A stretch of DNA of 11,985 nucleotides from Lysobacteraceae bacterium UBA6001. GTDB taxonomy: Bacteria > Pseudomonadota > Gammaproteobacteria > Xanthomonadales > Xanthomonadaceae. Positions 1 through 7,162 of this stretch are shown here, piece by piece. The stretch spans positions 1 to 11,985 of the forward strand of contig DJAN01000270.1 of assembly GCA_002429615.1 (NCBI GenBank), read 5' to 3'. Every line of letters starts with the position of its first letter. The first letter of the stretch is position 1. The notes below the pieces were generated by a model that was not told the DNA's origin, searched no databases, and worked only from the letters and a program-made list of their open reading frames with translations. The position numbers and the translations under genes are program-made.

Positions 1-93
1 CCGAAAGGGCCCCGCCCCCGCTGGCCCGACAAATCCCCGCGACCGGATACACACGCCACAGCCAGACCGGCACACCCGCCAAACAACCAGGTC

Positions 94-184
94 GCGAACC
101 TTGTACGGCGACCTTGCACCTCGGCCTCGTACCGCGACCTTGAAACGCCTTGAAACGCAACCTTGTAATGCGACCCTGAAACGC
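94..184 (+). repeat. Degenerate short direct repeats (GCGACCTTG / TTGAAACGC)
   Basis: Variants of GCGACCTTG start at 94 (GCGAACCTTG), 108, 134, 157 (GCAACCTTG) and 170 (GCGACCCTG). TTGAAACGC starts at 141 and 151, with a CTGAAACGC variant at 177. The start-to-start distances are 14, 26, 23 and 13 bases, so the spacing is only loosely periodic. The block runs directly into the REP at 189. It looks like a decaying simple-repeat tract. No function is claimed. Confidence 0.5.
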
Positions 185-188
185 CCCT

Positions 189-212
189 TGTAGGAGCGGC
201 TTCAGCCGCGAC
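189..212 (+). repeat. REP-like palindromic element, copy 1
   Basis: The element is 24 bases long, beginning TGTAGGAG and ending CCGCGAC, with a perfect inverted repeat GCGGCT / AGCCGC at its core. An identical 24-base copy in the same orientation lies at 11839-11862. A GTAG head followed by a GC-rich palindrome is the usual form of dispersed intergenic REP elements in Stenotrophomonas, Xanthomonas and Pseudomonas. These are thought to be moved by REP-associated tyrosine transposases, and none is encoded in this window. Confidence 0.75.
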
Positions 213-360
213 CGGAAGCGCCAAGACAAGGAGGAAATCGAGGTCTGGCAAAACGCCCAGCCCAGGCCTTCCCGCCATCCAGCCTGGCCCTCCATTTCCC
301 CGCAACGCCCTGAACCCGCCCCACCCACACCCCCTCGTCCGCTGGCCCCACCCCTCCCGG

Positions 361-381
361 GTATGTATAATTCGTACATAC
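361..381 (+). promoter_or_regulatory. Promoter/operator of the toxin-antitoxin pair
   Basis: GTATGTA (361-367) and TACATAC (375-381) form a perfect 7-base inverted repeat with a 7-base spacer. A perfect -10 hexamer, TATAAT (366-371), lies across the left arm and the spacer. No good -35 box is seen 17-18 bases upstream (the bases there are roughly TGGCCC). The repeat sits 16 bases before the antitoxin ATG. A GGAG ribosome site (387-390) has 7-base spacing to that ATG. AbrB-fold antitoxins usually repress their own promoter through such dyads, so binding here by the encoded antitoxin is a reasonable inference. Confidence 0.7.
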
Positions 382-397
382 TTTCTGGAGCCTACCC

Positions 398-598
398 ATG
401 GAAGCCACCGTCGCCGAACGCGGCCAGATCACCCTCCCCAAGACCGTGCGCGACGCGCTCGGCCTGACCAAGGGCAGTGTCCTCAAGGTGGAGCTGGAAG
501 GCAGCCGCATCGTGCTGCGCAAGAGCGTGGACGACGCCATCTCCCGCGTGCGCGGCAAGTTCGCCCTGGACCCGTCCGCCGGCCCGGAGCAGGGCTGA
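398..598 (+). CDS. vapB: AbrB/MazE-fold antitoxin (VapB-type)
   Basis: This is a 66-residue protein. The N-terminal ~45 residues match the SpoVT/AbrB swapped-hairpin DNA-binding fold: the segment ERGQITLPKTVRDALGL is the family signature, followed by a KGSVLKVE strand and a basic RIVLRK strand. The C-terminal ~20 residues (SAGPEQG at the end) are the likely toxin-binding tail. It should neutralise the PIN toxin encoded 4 bases downstream and, as a complex with it, repress the promoter at 361-381. The ATG is preceded by GGAG at good spacing. The length is typical for this antitoxin class. The symbol follows the convention for an AbrB-type partner of a PIN toxin; the exact subfamily was not tested. 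Confidence 0.85.
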   Translation: MEATVAERGQITLPKTVRDALGLTKGSVLKVELEGSRIVLRKSVDDAISRVRGKFALDPSAGPEQG

Positions 599-602
599 GC
601 GC

Positions 603-1001
603 ATGATCGCCATCGACGCCCCCGTGCTGGTGCAGCTGCTGACCAATGGTCAGCAGGCCGATGCGGCGGAGGCCTGCCTGCGCCAGTGCCTGGGCAATGG
701 CCGCGTGGTTGTCAGTGATGCCGCGCTGGCCGAGCTGTGCGCGGCGCTGCGCAACGGCGCCGAGGCGCTGGGCGCGCTGGAAGAGATGGGCGTGCATTTC
801 AATCCGGTCGAGGCCAAGTCGGCATTGCGCGCCGGTGAGATGCAGCGCCGCTCGCGCCAGCGCGGCGGGGCGGCCCGGCCCATCGCCGATTTTCTGGTCG
901 GGGCGCACGCGCTGCTGCAGTGCGACGGCCTGATCACCCTGGATACCACGTTTTATCGCGACTACTTCAAGGGCCTGAAGCTGATCGTGCCGCAAGCCTG
1001 A
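603..1001 (+). CDS. vapC: PIN-domain ribonuclease toxin (VapC-type)
   Basis: This is a 132-residue PIN-domain protein, probably a metal-dependent RNase held in check by the upstream antitoxin. The acidic metal-binding residues are where the fold needs them: Asp5 (MIAIDAPVLV), Glu44 (ALAELCAAL), Asp96 (RPIADFLVGAHAL) and Asp114 (GLITLDTTFYRDYF). The late PIADFLVGAHAL and TLDTTFYRDYF blocks are typical of VapC. The first motif reads D-A-P instead of the common D-T-N or D-S-N, an unusual change beside the first catalytic Asp. ATG 603 follows the antitoxin stop by 4 bases, with AGGG/GGAG just upstream. An in-frame extension further upstream overlaps the antitoxin gene and has no homology, so it was discarded. 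The target RNA is unknown. Confidence 0.87.
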   Translation: MIAIDAPVLVQLLTNGQQADAAEACLRQCLGNGRVVVSDAALAELCAALRNGAEALGALEEMGVHFNPVEAKSALRAGEMQRRSRQRGGAARPIADFLVGAHALLQCDGLITLDTTFYRDYFKGLKLIVPQA

Positions 1002-1043
1002 GCCCAAACCACAGAATCCTTTTCCGATTCCCGGAGTGTTGTC

Positions 1044-3635
1044 ATGTTGGAAGCCTATCGCCACCACGTCGCCGAACGCGCCGCGCTCGGCATCCCGCCG
1101 CTGCCGCTGAGCGCGCAGCAGACCGCGGATGTCATCGAACTGCTGAAGAACCCGCCGGCCGGCGAGGAAGCCTTCCTGGTCGATCTGATCACCCATCGCG
1201 TGCCGGCCGGCGTCGACGACGCCGCCAAGGTCAAGGCCTCCTACCTGGCCGCCGTCGCCTTCGGCACCGAGAAGACGCCGCTGCTCTCCGCGCAGCGCGC
1301 CACCGAGCTGCTGGGCACCATGCTCGGCGGCTACAACATCCATCCGCTGATCGAGCTGCTCGACAATGCCGAGCTGGGCGCGGTGGCGGCCGAAGGCCTG
1401 AAGCACACGCTGCTGGTGTTCGATGCCTTCCATGACGTGCAGGAGAAGGCCGAGAAGGGCAACGCCCACGCGCAGGCCGTGCTGAAGAGCTGGGCCGAGG
1501 CCGAGTGGTTCACCAGCAAGCCGGAAGTGCCGCAGAGCCTGACCATCACCGTGTTCAAGGTGCCGGGCGAGACCAATACCGACGACCTGTCGCCGGCCCC
1601 GGATGCCACCACCCGCCCGGACATCCCGCTGCACGCGCTGGCGATGCTGAAGAACAAGCGTCCCGATGCGCCGTTCACCCCGGAAGAGGACGGCAAGCGC
1701 GGTCCGATCCAGCAGATCCTCGACCTGAAGGAAAAGGGCCACCTGGTCGCCTACGTCGGCGACGTGGTCGGCACCGGTTCCAGCCGCAAGTCCGCCACCA
1801 ACTCGGTGCTGTGGTTCACCGGCGAGGACATCCCGTTCATCCCGAACAAGCGCTTCGGCGGCGTGTGCCTGGGTTCGAAGATCGCCCCGATCTTCTACAA
1901 CACCATGGAAGACGCCGGCGCGCTGCCGATCGAACTCGACGTGTCGAAGATGGAGCACGGCGATGTCATCGAGCTGCGTCCGTATGACGGCAAGGCGCTG
2001 AAGAACGGCGAAGTCATCGCCGAGTTCGAACTCAAGTCCGATGTGCTGCTGGACGAAGTGCGCGCCGGTGGCCGCATTCCGCTGATCATCGGCCGTGGCC
2101 TGACCGCCAAGGCGCGCGAAGCGCTGAAGCTGCCGGTCACCGACCTGTTCCGCCTGCCGGTCAACCCGCCGGATACCGGCAAGGGCTTCTCGCTGGCGCA
2201 GAAGATGGTCGGCCGCGCCTGTGGCCTGCCGGAAGGCCAGGGCATGCGCCCGGGCACCTACTGCGAGCCGAAGATGACCTCGGTCGGTTCGCAGGACACC
2301 ACCGGCCCGATGACCCGCGACGAGCTGAAGGACCTGGCCTGCCTGGGCTTCTCGGCCGACCTGGTGATGCAGTCGTTCTGCCACACCGCCGCCTACCCGA
2401 AGCCGGTGGACGTGAAGACCCACCACACGCTGCCGGAGTTCATCTCCACCCGCGGCGGCGTCTCGCTGCGTCCGGGCGACGGCGTGATCCACAGCTGGCT
2501 CAACCGCATGCTGCTGCCCGACACCGTCGGCACCGGCGGCGACTCGCACACCCGCTTCCCGATCGGCATCTCGTTCCCGGCCGGCTCCGGCCTGGTCGCC
2601 TTCGCCGCGGCCACCGGCGTGATGCCGCTGGACATGCCCGAATCGGTGCTGGTGCGCTTCAAGGGCCAGATGCAGCCGGGCGTGACCCTGCGTGACCTGG
2701 TCAACGCGATCCCGCTGTACGCGATCAAGCAGGGCCTGCTGACCGTGGCCAAGCAGGGCAAGAAGAACATCTTCTCCGGCCGCATCCTCGAAATCGAAGG
2801 CCTGCCGGACCTGAAGGTGGAGCAGGCGTTCGAGCTGTCCGATGCCTCGGCCGAGCGTTCGGCGGCGGGCTGCACCGTGCACCTCAACAAGGAACCGATC
2901 ATCGAGTACCTCACCAGCAACATCACGCTGCTGAAGTGGATGATTGCCGAAGGCTACGCCGACGCCCGCACCCTGGGTCGCCGCATCAAGAAGATGGAAG
3001 AGTGGCTGGCCAACCCGCAGCTGCTGGAGCCGGATGCCGACGCTGAGTACGCGGCGGTCATCGAGATCGACCTGGCCGATGTGCATGAGCCGATCGTGGC
3101 CTGCCCGAACGACCCGGACGACGTGAAGACCCTGTCCGAAGTGGCCGGCGCGCAGATCGACGAAGTGTTCATCGGTTCGTGCATGACCAACATCGGTCAC
3201 TTCCGTGCGGCCGCCAAGCTGCTGGAAGGCAAGCGCGACATCCCGACCCGCCTGTGGGTCGCGCCGCCGACCAAGATGGACGCCTCGGAGCTGACCAAGG
3301 AAGGCCATTACGGCACCTTCGGCACCGCCGGCGCGCGCATGGAAATGCCGGGCTGCTCGCTGTGCATGGGCAACCAGGCACAGGCGCGCGAGGGCGCCAC
3401 GGTGTTCTCGACCTCGACCCGTAACTTCCCGAACCGCCTGGGCCGCAACACCAACGTGTACCTGGGTTCGGCGGAGCTGGCGGCGATCTGCTCGCGTCTG
3501 GGCAAGATTCCGAGCAAGGACGAGTACATGGCGGACATCGGCGTGATCAACAGCAAGGGCGCCGAAATCTACCGCTACATGAACTTCGACCAGATCCAGG
3601 ATTACCAGGAAGTGGCCGATACCGTCGAGGCGTAA
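1044..3635 (+). CDS. acnB: Aconitate hydratase B (bifunctional aconitase/2-methylisocitrate dehydratase)
   Basis: This cytosolic TCA-cycle enzyme interconverts citrate and isocitrate via cis-aconitate. AcnB enzymes also rehydrate 2-methylaconitate in the methylcitrate cycle. The protein is 863 residues, essentially full length against E. coli AcnB (865). The AcnB domain order is seen: an N-terminal HEAT-like helical domain (about 1-160), a swivel domain carrying the active-site loop GTGSSRKS (243-250), then the three-domain catalytic core. The [4Fe-4S] ligands are Cys713 (GSCMTN) and Cys771/Cys774 (GCSLCMGN). GGDSHTRFP and [15 protein letters not shown] are further signature stretches. Codon use is strongly biased to C/G-ending optimal codons, as expected for a highly expressed gene. 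GGAG at 1033-1036 fixes the start. It lies 42 bases after the PIN toxin with no clear promoter of its own, so read-through from the toxin-antitoxin promoter is possible. An intrinsic terminator follows. Confidence 0.98.
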   Translation: MLEAYRHHVAERAALGIPPLPLSAQQTADVIELLKNPPAGEEAFLVDLITHRVPAGVDDAAKVKASYLAAVAFGTEKTPLLSAQRATELLGTMLGGYNIHPLIELLDNAELGAVAAEGLKHTLLVFDAFHDVQEKAEKGNAHAQAVLKSWAEAEWFTSKPEVPQSLTITVFKVPGETNTDDLSPAPDATTRPDIPLHALAMLKNKRPDAPFTPEEDGKRGPIQQILDLKEKGHLVAYVGDVVGTGSSRKSATNSVLWFTGEDIPFIPNKRFGGVCLGSKIAPIFYNTMEDAGALPIELDVSKMEHGDVIELRPYDGKALKNGEVIAEFELKSDVLLDEVRAGGRIPLIIGRGLTAKAREALKLPVTDLFRLPVNPPDTGKGFSLAQKMVGRACGLPEGQGMRPGTYCEPKMTSVGSQDTTGPMTRDELKDLACLGFSADLVMQSFCHTAAYPKPVDVKTHHTLPEFISTRGGVSLRPGDGVIHSWLNRMLLPDTVGTGGDSHTRFPIGISFPAGSGLVAFAAATGVMPLDMPESVLVRFKGQMQPGVTLRDLVNAIPLYAIKQGLLTVAKQGKKNIFSGRILEIEGLPDLKVEQAFELSDASAERSAAGCTVHLNKEPIIEYLTSNITLLKWMIAEGYADARTLGRRIKKMEEWLANPQLLEPDADAEYAAVIEIDLADVHEPIVACPNDPDDVKTLSEVAGAQIDEVFIGSCMTNIGHFRAAAKLLEGKRDIPTRLWVAPPTKMDASELTKEGHYGTFGTAGARMEMPGCSLCMGNQAQAREGATVFSTSTRNFPNRLGRNTNVYLGSAELAAICSRLGKIPSKDEYMADIGVINSKGAEIYRYMNFDQIQDYQEVADTVEA

Positions 3636-3655
3636 GCCACACGGAAGCTGAAGCG

Positions 3656-3682
3656 AAAAGCCCGGCGAAAGCCGGGCTTTTT
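3656..3682 (+). terminator. Intrinsic terminator after acnB
   Basis: AAAAGCCCGGC (3656-3666) and GCCGGGCTTTT (3671-3681) pair perfectly as an 11-base stem around a GAAA tetraloop. A T-rich run (TTTTT then GTTT) follows. The stem starts 20 bases after the acnB stop. The A-run on the left arm makes it potentially bidirectional, although there is no minus-strand gene immediately to its right. Confidence 0.95.
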
Positions 3683-3781
3683 GTTTGGAATTTTCGAACG
3701 GGTTGCTGATGCCTGCCGTGGCGCGATGGACGCCCCGGCGCGAGGGCTGCATGGTCTGGCTTCACTCCCCGGACCCGATCC

Positions 3782-4042
3782 ATGATCTTCAAACGACCCT
3801 GGCTCGTATTGTGGCTGCTCGACAAAGGCGGCTGGCTTGAACGGATCAAGGCATCGCCGCATCGCTTCGGGCATGCTGTCTGGATCAATGGGCTGAACTT
3901 CCTGCTCACCTTCGGTCCCACTTTCCTGCTGCTGCGACTCTGGCTCGGGCCGGACGACGGGTGGGGGCGCTCGTTCTGGGTCGTCGTGGCGGGGGCGCTC
4001 GTCTACGGGCTGATGGTGGCCAGCGCCGCGCCCAAACGCTGA
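3782..4042 (+). CDS. Small two-helix inner-membrane protein, unknown function
   Basis: This 86-residue protein matches no family I recognise. A basic, aromatic N-terminus (MIFKRPWLVLWLLDKGGWLE) precedes two strongly hydrophobic segments at about residues 36-55 and 64-81. A short GPDDGWG turn separates them, and the tail is short and basic (APKR). This fits a hairpin of two membrane helices with the first ~30 residues in the cytoplasm. Its composition is too hydrophobic and ordered for a chance frame, and no competing frame covers it better. No clear ribosome site precedes the ATG. It lies downstream of the acnB terminator, so it needs its own promoter, which I cannot point to. Its stop codon (4040-4042) directly abuts the stop of the convergent regulator gene. 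Confidence 0.72.
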   Translation: MIFKRPWLVLWLLDKGGWLERIKASPHRFGHAVWINGLNFLLTFGPTFLLLRLWLGPDDGWGRSFWVVVAGALVYGLMVASAAPKR

Positions 4043-5296
4043 TCAACGAGGGGCATACCGGAATGGCCAGGGATCATCATCGCCCGCGCCACCACGCTCC
4101 GCACACACCGCGCGGAACGTTTCCACGAATGCCGTCTGCAGCCGGGTAGGGTGCCAGTCCGCGCGGGTGGTCAGGCCGATGCGCCGGCGCAGGCCTTCGC
4201 CGGCGCTGGCCAGCTCGGCCATCAGGCCGGCGCGGCGTTCGATCAGGAACTGGTCGCGCGACATCAGCGTGAGCCAGTCGTCCTCCAGCAGCAGGCCGCG
4301 CGTGACCAGCACCGAGCCGCATTCGATGCGCGGCGGCGGCGGTTCGTGGCCGTGGTCGCGGAACATGCGCTCCCAGCGCGCACGCACCGGCGCGCCGGTG
4401 GCGGCGATCACCCAGGGATAGTCGAGCAGCCGCTCAAAGTCGAACCGCGTGCCGGCCAGTGGATGGCCGGCACGCGCGACGATCACCGGGTCGTCGTCGA
4501 ACAGGCCTTCCTGCACGACGTCGCGCACCGGCAGGCGGTCACGCATCGCACCCACCAGCAGGTCGAGGTTGCCTTCGCGCAGGTCGTTGAGCACTTCGGC
4601 ATAGGGCCCTTCGACGACATTGATGCGCGCGTTTGGATACGCCCGCGAGAACCGCGCCAGCACCTGCGGCAGCAGGATCGCGCGCGCCAGCGGCATCACC
4701 CCCAGCGCGATGCGCCCGCCGCGCTCCGAACGCAGTGACGCCAGTTCATCCAGCCCCGCCGCCAGTTCCGCCAAGGCCAGCCGCACCAGCCGCAGCATGC
4801 GCGTGGCCGCCGGCGTGGACTGCACGGTCTTGCCGCGACGCATGGTCAACGGCACTTCGATCAGCTCGGACAGGTCGTGCACCGCGCGATAGACCGCCGG
4901 CTGCGAGACACCACTGCGTGCAGCCGCCAGCGAGTAGTTGCCGGCCTGGTCCACGGCGGTAAGCGCGCGCAGCTGGCCGAGCGCGACGCGCCGCTCCAGC
5001 CCGGCCAGGGCAGGCAGGCGCTGCGAGCGCCGCGCCAACCGCACGCCATGCGCGATATACGCCAACGCGCGCTCGATGCGCGGCACCAGCAGCTGCGCCG
5101 CTTCCGTCGGCGCCATGCCGCCGGGCTGGCGGTCGAACAGCGCGACCTGCAGCTGCCGCTCCAGCTTGGCGATGGCCTGGGTGAGCGCTGGCTGCGAAAG
5201 ATTCACCTGCGGCGCGGCCGCGCTGATGCCGCCGTTGGCCACCACCACGGTGAGCGCGTGGAGATGGCGAAGGTTCAGCTCCGGGATCTGTTCCAT
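4043..5296 (-). CDS. LysR-type transcriptional regulator with two tandem HTH domains
   Basis: This 417-residue protein is about 100 residues longer than a normal LysR regulator, and the excess is a second DNA-binding module. Module 1 (about 9-70) reads [20 protein letters not shown], then [17 protein letters not shown] and LFDR. Module 2 (about 106-168) reads [20 protein letters not shown], then [17 protein letters not shown] and PLTMR. A linker rich in Arg and Ala (about 75-104) joins them. The periplasmic-binding-protein-like effector domain follows (about 194-400: [49 protein letters not shown]). It is divergent from the pyrone-dicarboxylate operon and is the natural candidate for its regulator. 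The inducer is unknown; by analogy with LysR regulators it would be a pathway intermediate. No Shine-Dalgarno is seen before the ATG (CAT at 5294-5296). Confidence 0.93.
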   Translation of the reverse strand: MEQIPELNLRHLHALTVVVANGGISAAAPQVNLSQPALTQAIAKLERQLQVALFDRQPGGMAPTEAAQLLVPRIERALAYIAHGVRLARRSQRLPALAGLERRVALGQLRALTAVDQAGNYSLAAARSGVSQPAVYRAVHDLSELIEVPLTMRRGKTVQSTPAATRMLRLVRLALAELAAGLDELASLRSERGGRIALGVMPLARAILLPQVLARFSRAYPNARINVVEGPYAEVLNDLREGNLDLLVGAMRDRLPVRDVVQEGLFDDDPVIVARAGHPLAGTRFDFERLLDYPWVIAATGAPVRARWERMFRDHGHEPPPPRIECGSVLVTRGLLLEDDWLTLMSRDQFLIERRAGLMAELASAGEGLRRRIGLTTRADWHPTRLQTAFVETFRAVCAERGGAGDDDPWPFRYAPR

Positions 5297-5397
5297 GGTT
5301 CAACTATAACCAAAACCAATGGCTCTCTCGGAAAACGATCTTGAGCCCCGGCGGTGCCGGCGGACAGACTCGCTCATCCCTTACGAAGGATGGATGG
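5296..5397. promoter_or_regulatory. Divergent control region between the LysR gene and the catabolic operon
   Basis: About 100 bases separate the two start codons. TGGTT (5296-5300) and AACCA (5308-5312) form a 5-base inverted repeat with a 7-base spacer. It touches the regulator start codon and is a candidate LysR binding site, although its symmetry is not the classical T-N11-A. On the minus strand, TATAGT (complement of 5303-5308) lies six bases before the regulator ATG. On the plus strand, TTGAGC (5341-5346) and CAGACT (5365-5370), spaced 18 bases apart, are a weak possible promoter for the operon. GAAGGA (5385-5390) is the ribosome site for the aldolase gene. The individual boxes are tentative; the role of the region follows from the gene layout. 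Confidence 0.5.
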
Positions 5398-6069
5398 ATG
5401 TCCCGGGTCGTCACCCACGTCGAACGTACCGATCTCGCCCTCGTCGATGGCCTTGCCGAAGCCGGCGTCGCCACCGTCCACGAGGCCCAGGGCCGCAGCG
5501 GCCTGCTGCATCCGCGGGTGCGCCCGGTCTACACCGGCGCGCGCATCGCGGGCACCGCCGTCACCGTCTCGGTGCCGCCCGGCGACAACTGGATGATGCA
5601 TGTGGCCATCGAGCAGCTGCGCGAGGGCGACGTGCTGGTGGTGGCCCCGACCAGCGAATGCTGCGACGGCTATTTCGGCGACCTGCTGGCGACATCGGCG
5701 CAGGCGCGCGGCTGCCGCGGCCTGGTCATCGACGCCGGTGTGCGCGACGTGCGCGACCTGACCGCAATGGGCTTCCCGGTGTGGAGCCGCGCCATCCACG
5801 CGCAGGGCACGGTGAAGGAGACCCTGGGCTCGGTGAACGTGCCGCTGGTCTGTGCCGGTGCGCTGGTGCAGCCAGGCGACGTGGTGGTGGCCGACGACGA
5901 CGGCGTATGCGTGGTGCCGCGCGCCGATGCCGCGCGCGTGCTGGCCGAGGCGCAGGCCCGCGAGGCCCGCGAGGCGGAAAAGCGCGAGCGCCTGGCGCGC
6001 GGCGAGCTGGGCCTGGACATCTACAAGATGCGCGAACGCCTCGCGGCCAAGGGCCTGACCTATGTCTGA
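5398..6069 (+). CDS. ligK: 4-carboxy-4-hydroxy-2-oxoadipate (CHA) aldolase / oxaloacetate decarboxylase
   Basis: This enzyme catalyses the last step of the protocatechuate 4,5-cleavage and gallate routes, cleaving CHA to pyruvate and oxaloacetate. The family also decarboxylates oxaloacetate. It is a cytosolic class II (divalent-metal) aldolase with the RraA-like fold, also called GalC or ProA. The 223-residue length is normal for the family. The diagnostic D-X20-R-D pattern is intact: Asp95 (FGDLLAT), Arg116 and Asp117 ([10 protein letters not shown]). The [15 protein letters not shown] stretch near residues 160-174 is also typical. ATG 5398 was chosen because GAAGGA ends 7 bases before it and [12 protein letters not shown] resembles family N-termini. 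The in-frame TTG at 5341 adds 19 residues without homology. A second ATG at 5394 is out of frame. The gene overlaps the next by 8 bases, indicating translational coupling. Confidence 0.94.
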   Translation: MSRVVTHVERTDLALVDGLAEAGVATVHEAQGRSGLLHPRVRPVYTGARIAGTAVTVSVPPGDNWMMHVAIEQLREGDVLVVAPTSECCDGYFGDLLATSAQARGCRGLVIDAGVRDVRDLTAMGFPVWSRAIHAQGTVKETLGSVNVPLVCAGALVQPGDVVVADDDGVCVVPRADAARVLAEAQAREAREAEKRERLARGELGLDIYKMRERLAAKGLTYV

Positions 6070-7117
6070 GCCGGTGCGCGCGATGTGGATGCGGGGTGGC
6101 ACGTCCAAGGGCGGGTTCTTTCTCGCCGAGGACCTGCCGGCCGATACCGCCGCGCGCGACGCGTTCCTGCTGCGCGCCTATGGCTCGCCGGATCCGCGCC
6201 AGATCGACGGCATGGGCGGTGCCGATCCGCTGACCTCCAAGGTCGCGGTGGTATCCGCTTCCGACCGTGACGATGCGGACGTCGATTACCTGTTCCTGCA
6301 GGTCTTTGTTGACCAGGCATTGGTCAGCGACGCGCAGAACTGCGGCAACATGCTGGCCGGCGTGGGGCCTTTCGCTCTCGAACGCGGCCTGTTGCCCGCC
6401 GCCGATGGCCGCACCGAGGTGCGCATCTTCATGGTCAATACCGGCAAGCTTGCCACCGCCACGGTGGAGACGCCGGGCGGGCAGGTGCGCTACGACGGCG
6501 ATGCGCGCATCGACGGCGTGCCCGGCAATGCCGCGCCGGTGCCGCTGGCATTCGCGGATATCGCCGGTTCTTCCTGCGGCGCGCTGCTGCCGACCGGGCA
6601 GGCGCGCGACATCATTGACGGTGTCGACGTCACCCTGATCGACAACGGCATGCCCTGCGTGGTGATGCGCGCGAGCGACCTGGGCATCAGCGGCTACGAA
6701 GACCGCGAGACGCTGGACGCCGATGCCGGGCTCAAGCAGCGGCTGGAATCGATCCGCCTGCAGGCCGGTCCGCGGATGAACCTCGGCGACGTGGCCCAGG
6801 CCTCGGTGCCGAAGATGATGCTGGTCGCCGCGCCGCGTGACGGCGGGGCGATCAGCGTGCGTTCGTTCATCCCGCACCGCTGCCACGCCTCCATCGGCGT
6901 GCTGGGCGCGGTCAGCGTCGCCACCGCCTGCCTGCTGCCCGAATCCCCGGCGCACGCGCTGGCGGTGCTGCCCGAAGGCCGCTCGCTGCGGCTGGAGGTC
7001 GAGCATCCCAGCGGCAGTACGGGGTGCGTGATCGACCTGGACGATGCCGGGCAGGTGGTCCGCGCGGCCGTCCTGCGCACCGCGCGCAAGCTTTTCGACG
7101 GTGAACTGTTCGCCTGA
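6062..7117 (+). CDS. galD: 4-oxalomesaconate tautomerase / 1,3-allylic isomerase (PrpF family)
   Basis: GalD of Pseudomonas putida is described as an oxalomesaconate tautomerase. Its Sphingobium relative LigU moves the double bond of 4-oxalomesaconate to give the 3-hexenedioate isomer that LigJ hydrates. This 351-residue protein has the PrpF/DAP-epimerase-like two-domain fold signatures: [13 protein letters not shown] (8-20), [14 protein letters not shown] (47-60), [14 protein letters not shown] (93-106), [11 protein letters not shown] and [16 protein letters not shown]. Lys60 and Cys94 are 34 residues apart, the spacing of the Lys66/Cys100 pair I recall for LigU, so the catalytic residues appear intact. 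PrpF itself (2-methylaconitate isomerase) is a paralogue. The neighbours LigK, LigJ and LigI decide for the oxalomesaconate role. The start lies inside the end of the aldolase gene (ATGTCTGA overlap). Confidence 0.92.
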   Translation: MSEPVRAMWMRGGTSKGGFFLAEDLPADTAARDAFLLRAYGSPDPRQIDGMGGADPLTSKVAVVSASDRDDADVDYLFLQVFVDQALVSDAQNCGNMLAGVGPFALERGLLPAADGRTEVRIFMVNTGKLATATVETPGGQVRYDGDARIDGVPGNAAPVPLAFADIAGSSCGALLPTGQARDIIDGVDVTLIDNGMPCVVMRASDLGISGYEDRETLDADAGLKQRLESIRLQAGPRMNLGDVAQASVPKMMLVAAPRDGGAISVRSFIPHRCHASIGVLGAVSVATACLLPESPAHALAVLPEGRSLRLEVEHPSGSTGCVIDLDDAGQVVRAAVLRTARKLFDGELFA

Positions 7118-7162
7118 AACAGACACCGGCTTCATTATCATCATTGACCTGGGAGGGTTGAC

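Larger units (their letters stand above)
1..397. other. Gene-free upstream region
   Basis: I see no convincing gene in this stretch. The reverse-strand open frames across it have no recognisable domain and look like low-complexity GC-rich translation. It holds a block of degenerate short repeats (about 94-184), one REP-like palindrome (189-212), a C-rich pyrimidine-biased stretch (about 262-360), and the promoter/operator of the following toxin-antitoxin pair (361-381). Whatever gene precedes this window has ended before base 1, or its end is not recognisable here. Confidence 0.7.

Noticed and set aside
477..602. Upstream in-frame extension of the PIN toxin gene
   Set aside because: It overlaps the antitoxin gene in another frame, has no PIN homology, and ATG 603 has a ribosome site and gives the canonical short N-terminus before Asp5.
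483..3752. Reverse-strand open frame of 1089 codons opposite acnB
   Set aside because: It is antisense to a certain, highly expressed gene. Its composition (rich in His, Arg, Gln, Gly and Ala, with no domain) is what reverse translation of G/C-ending codons gives. It also runs through the acnB terminator.
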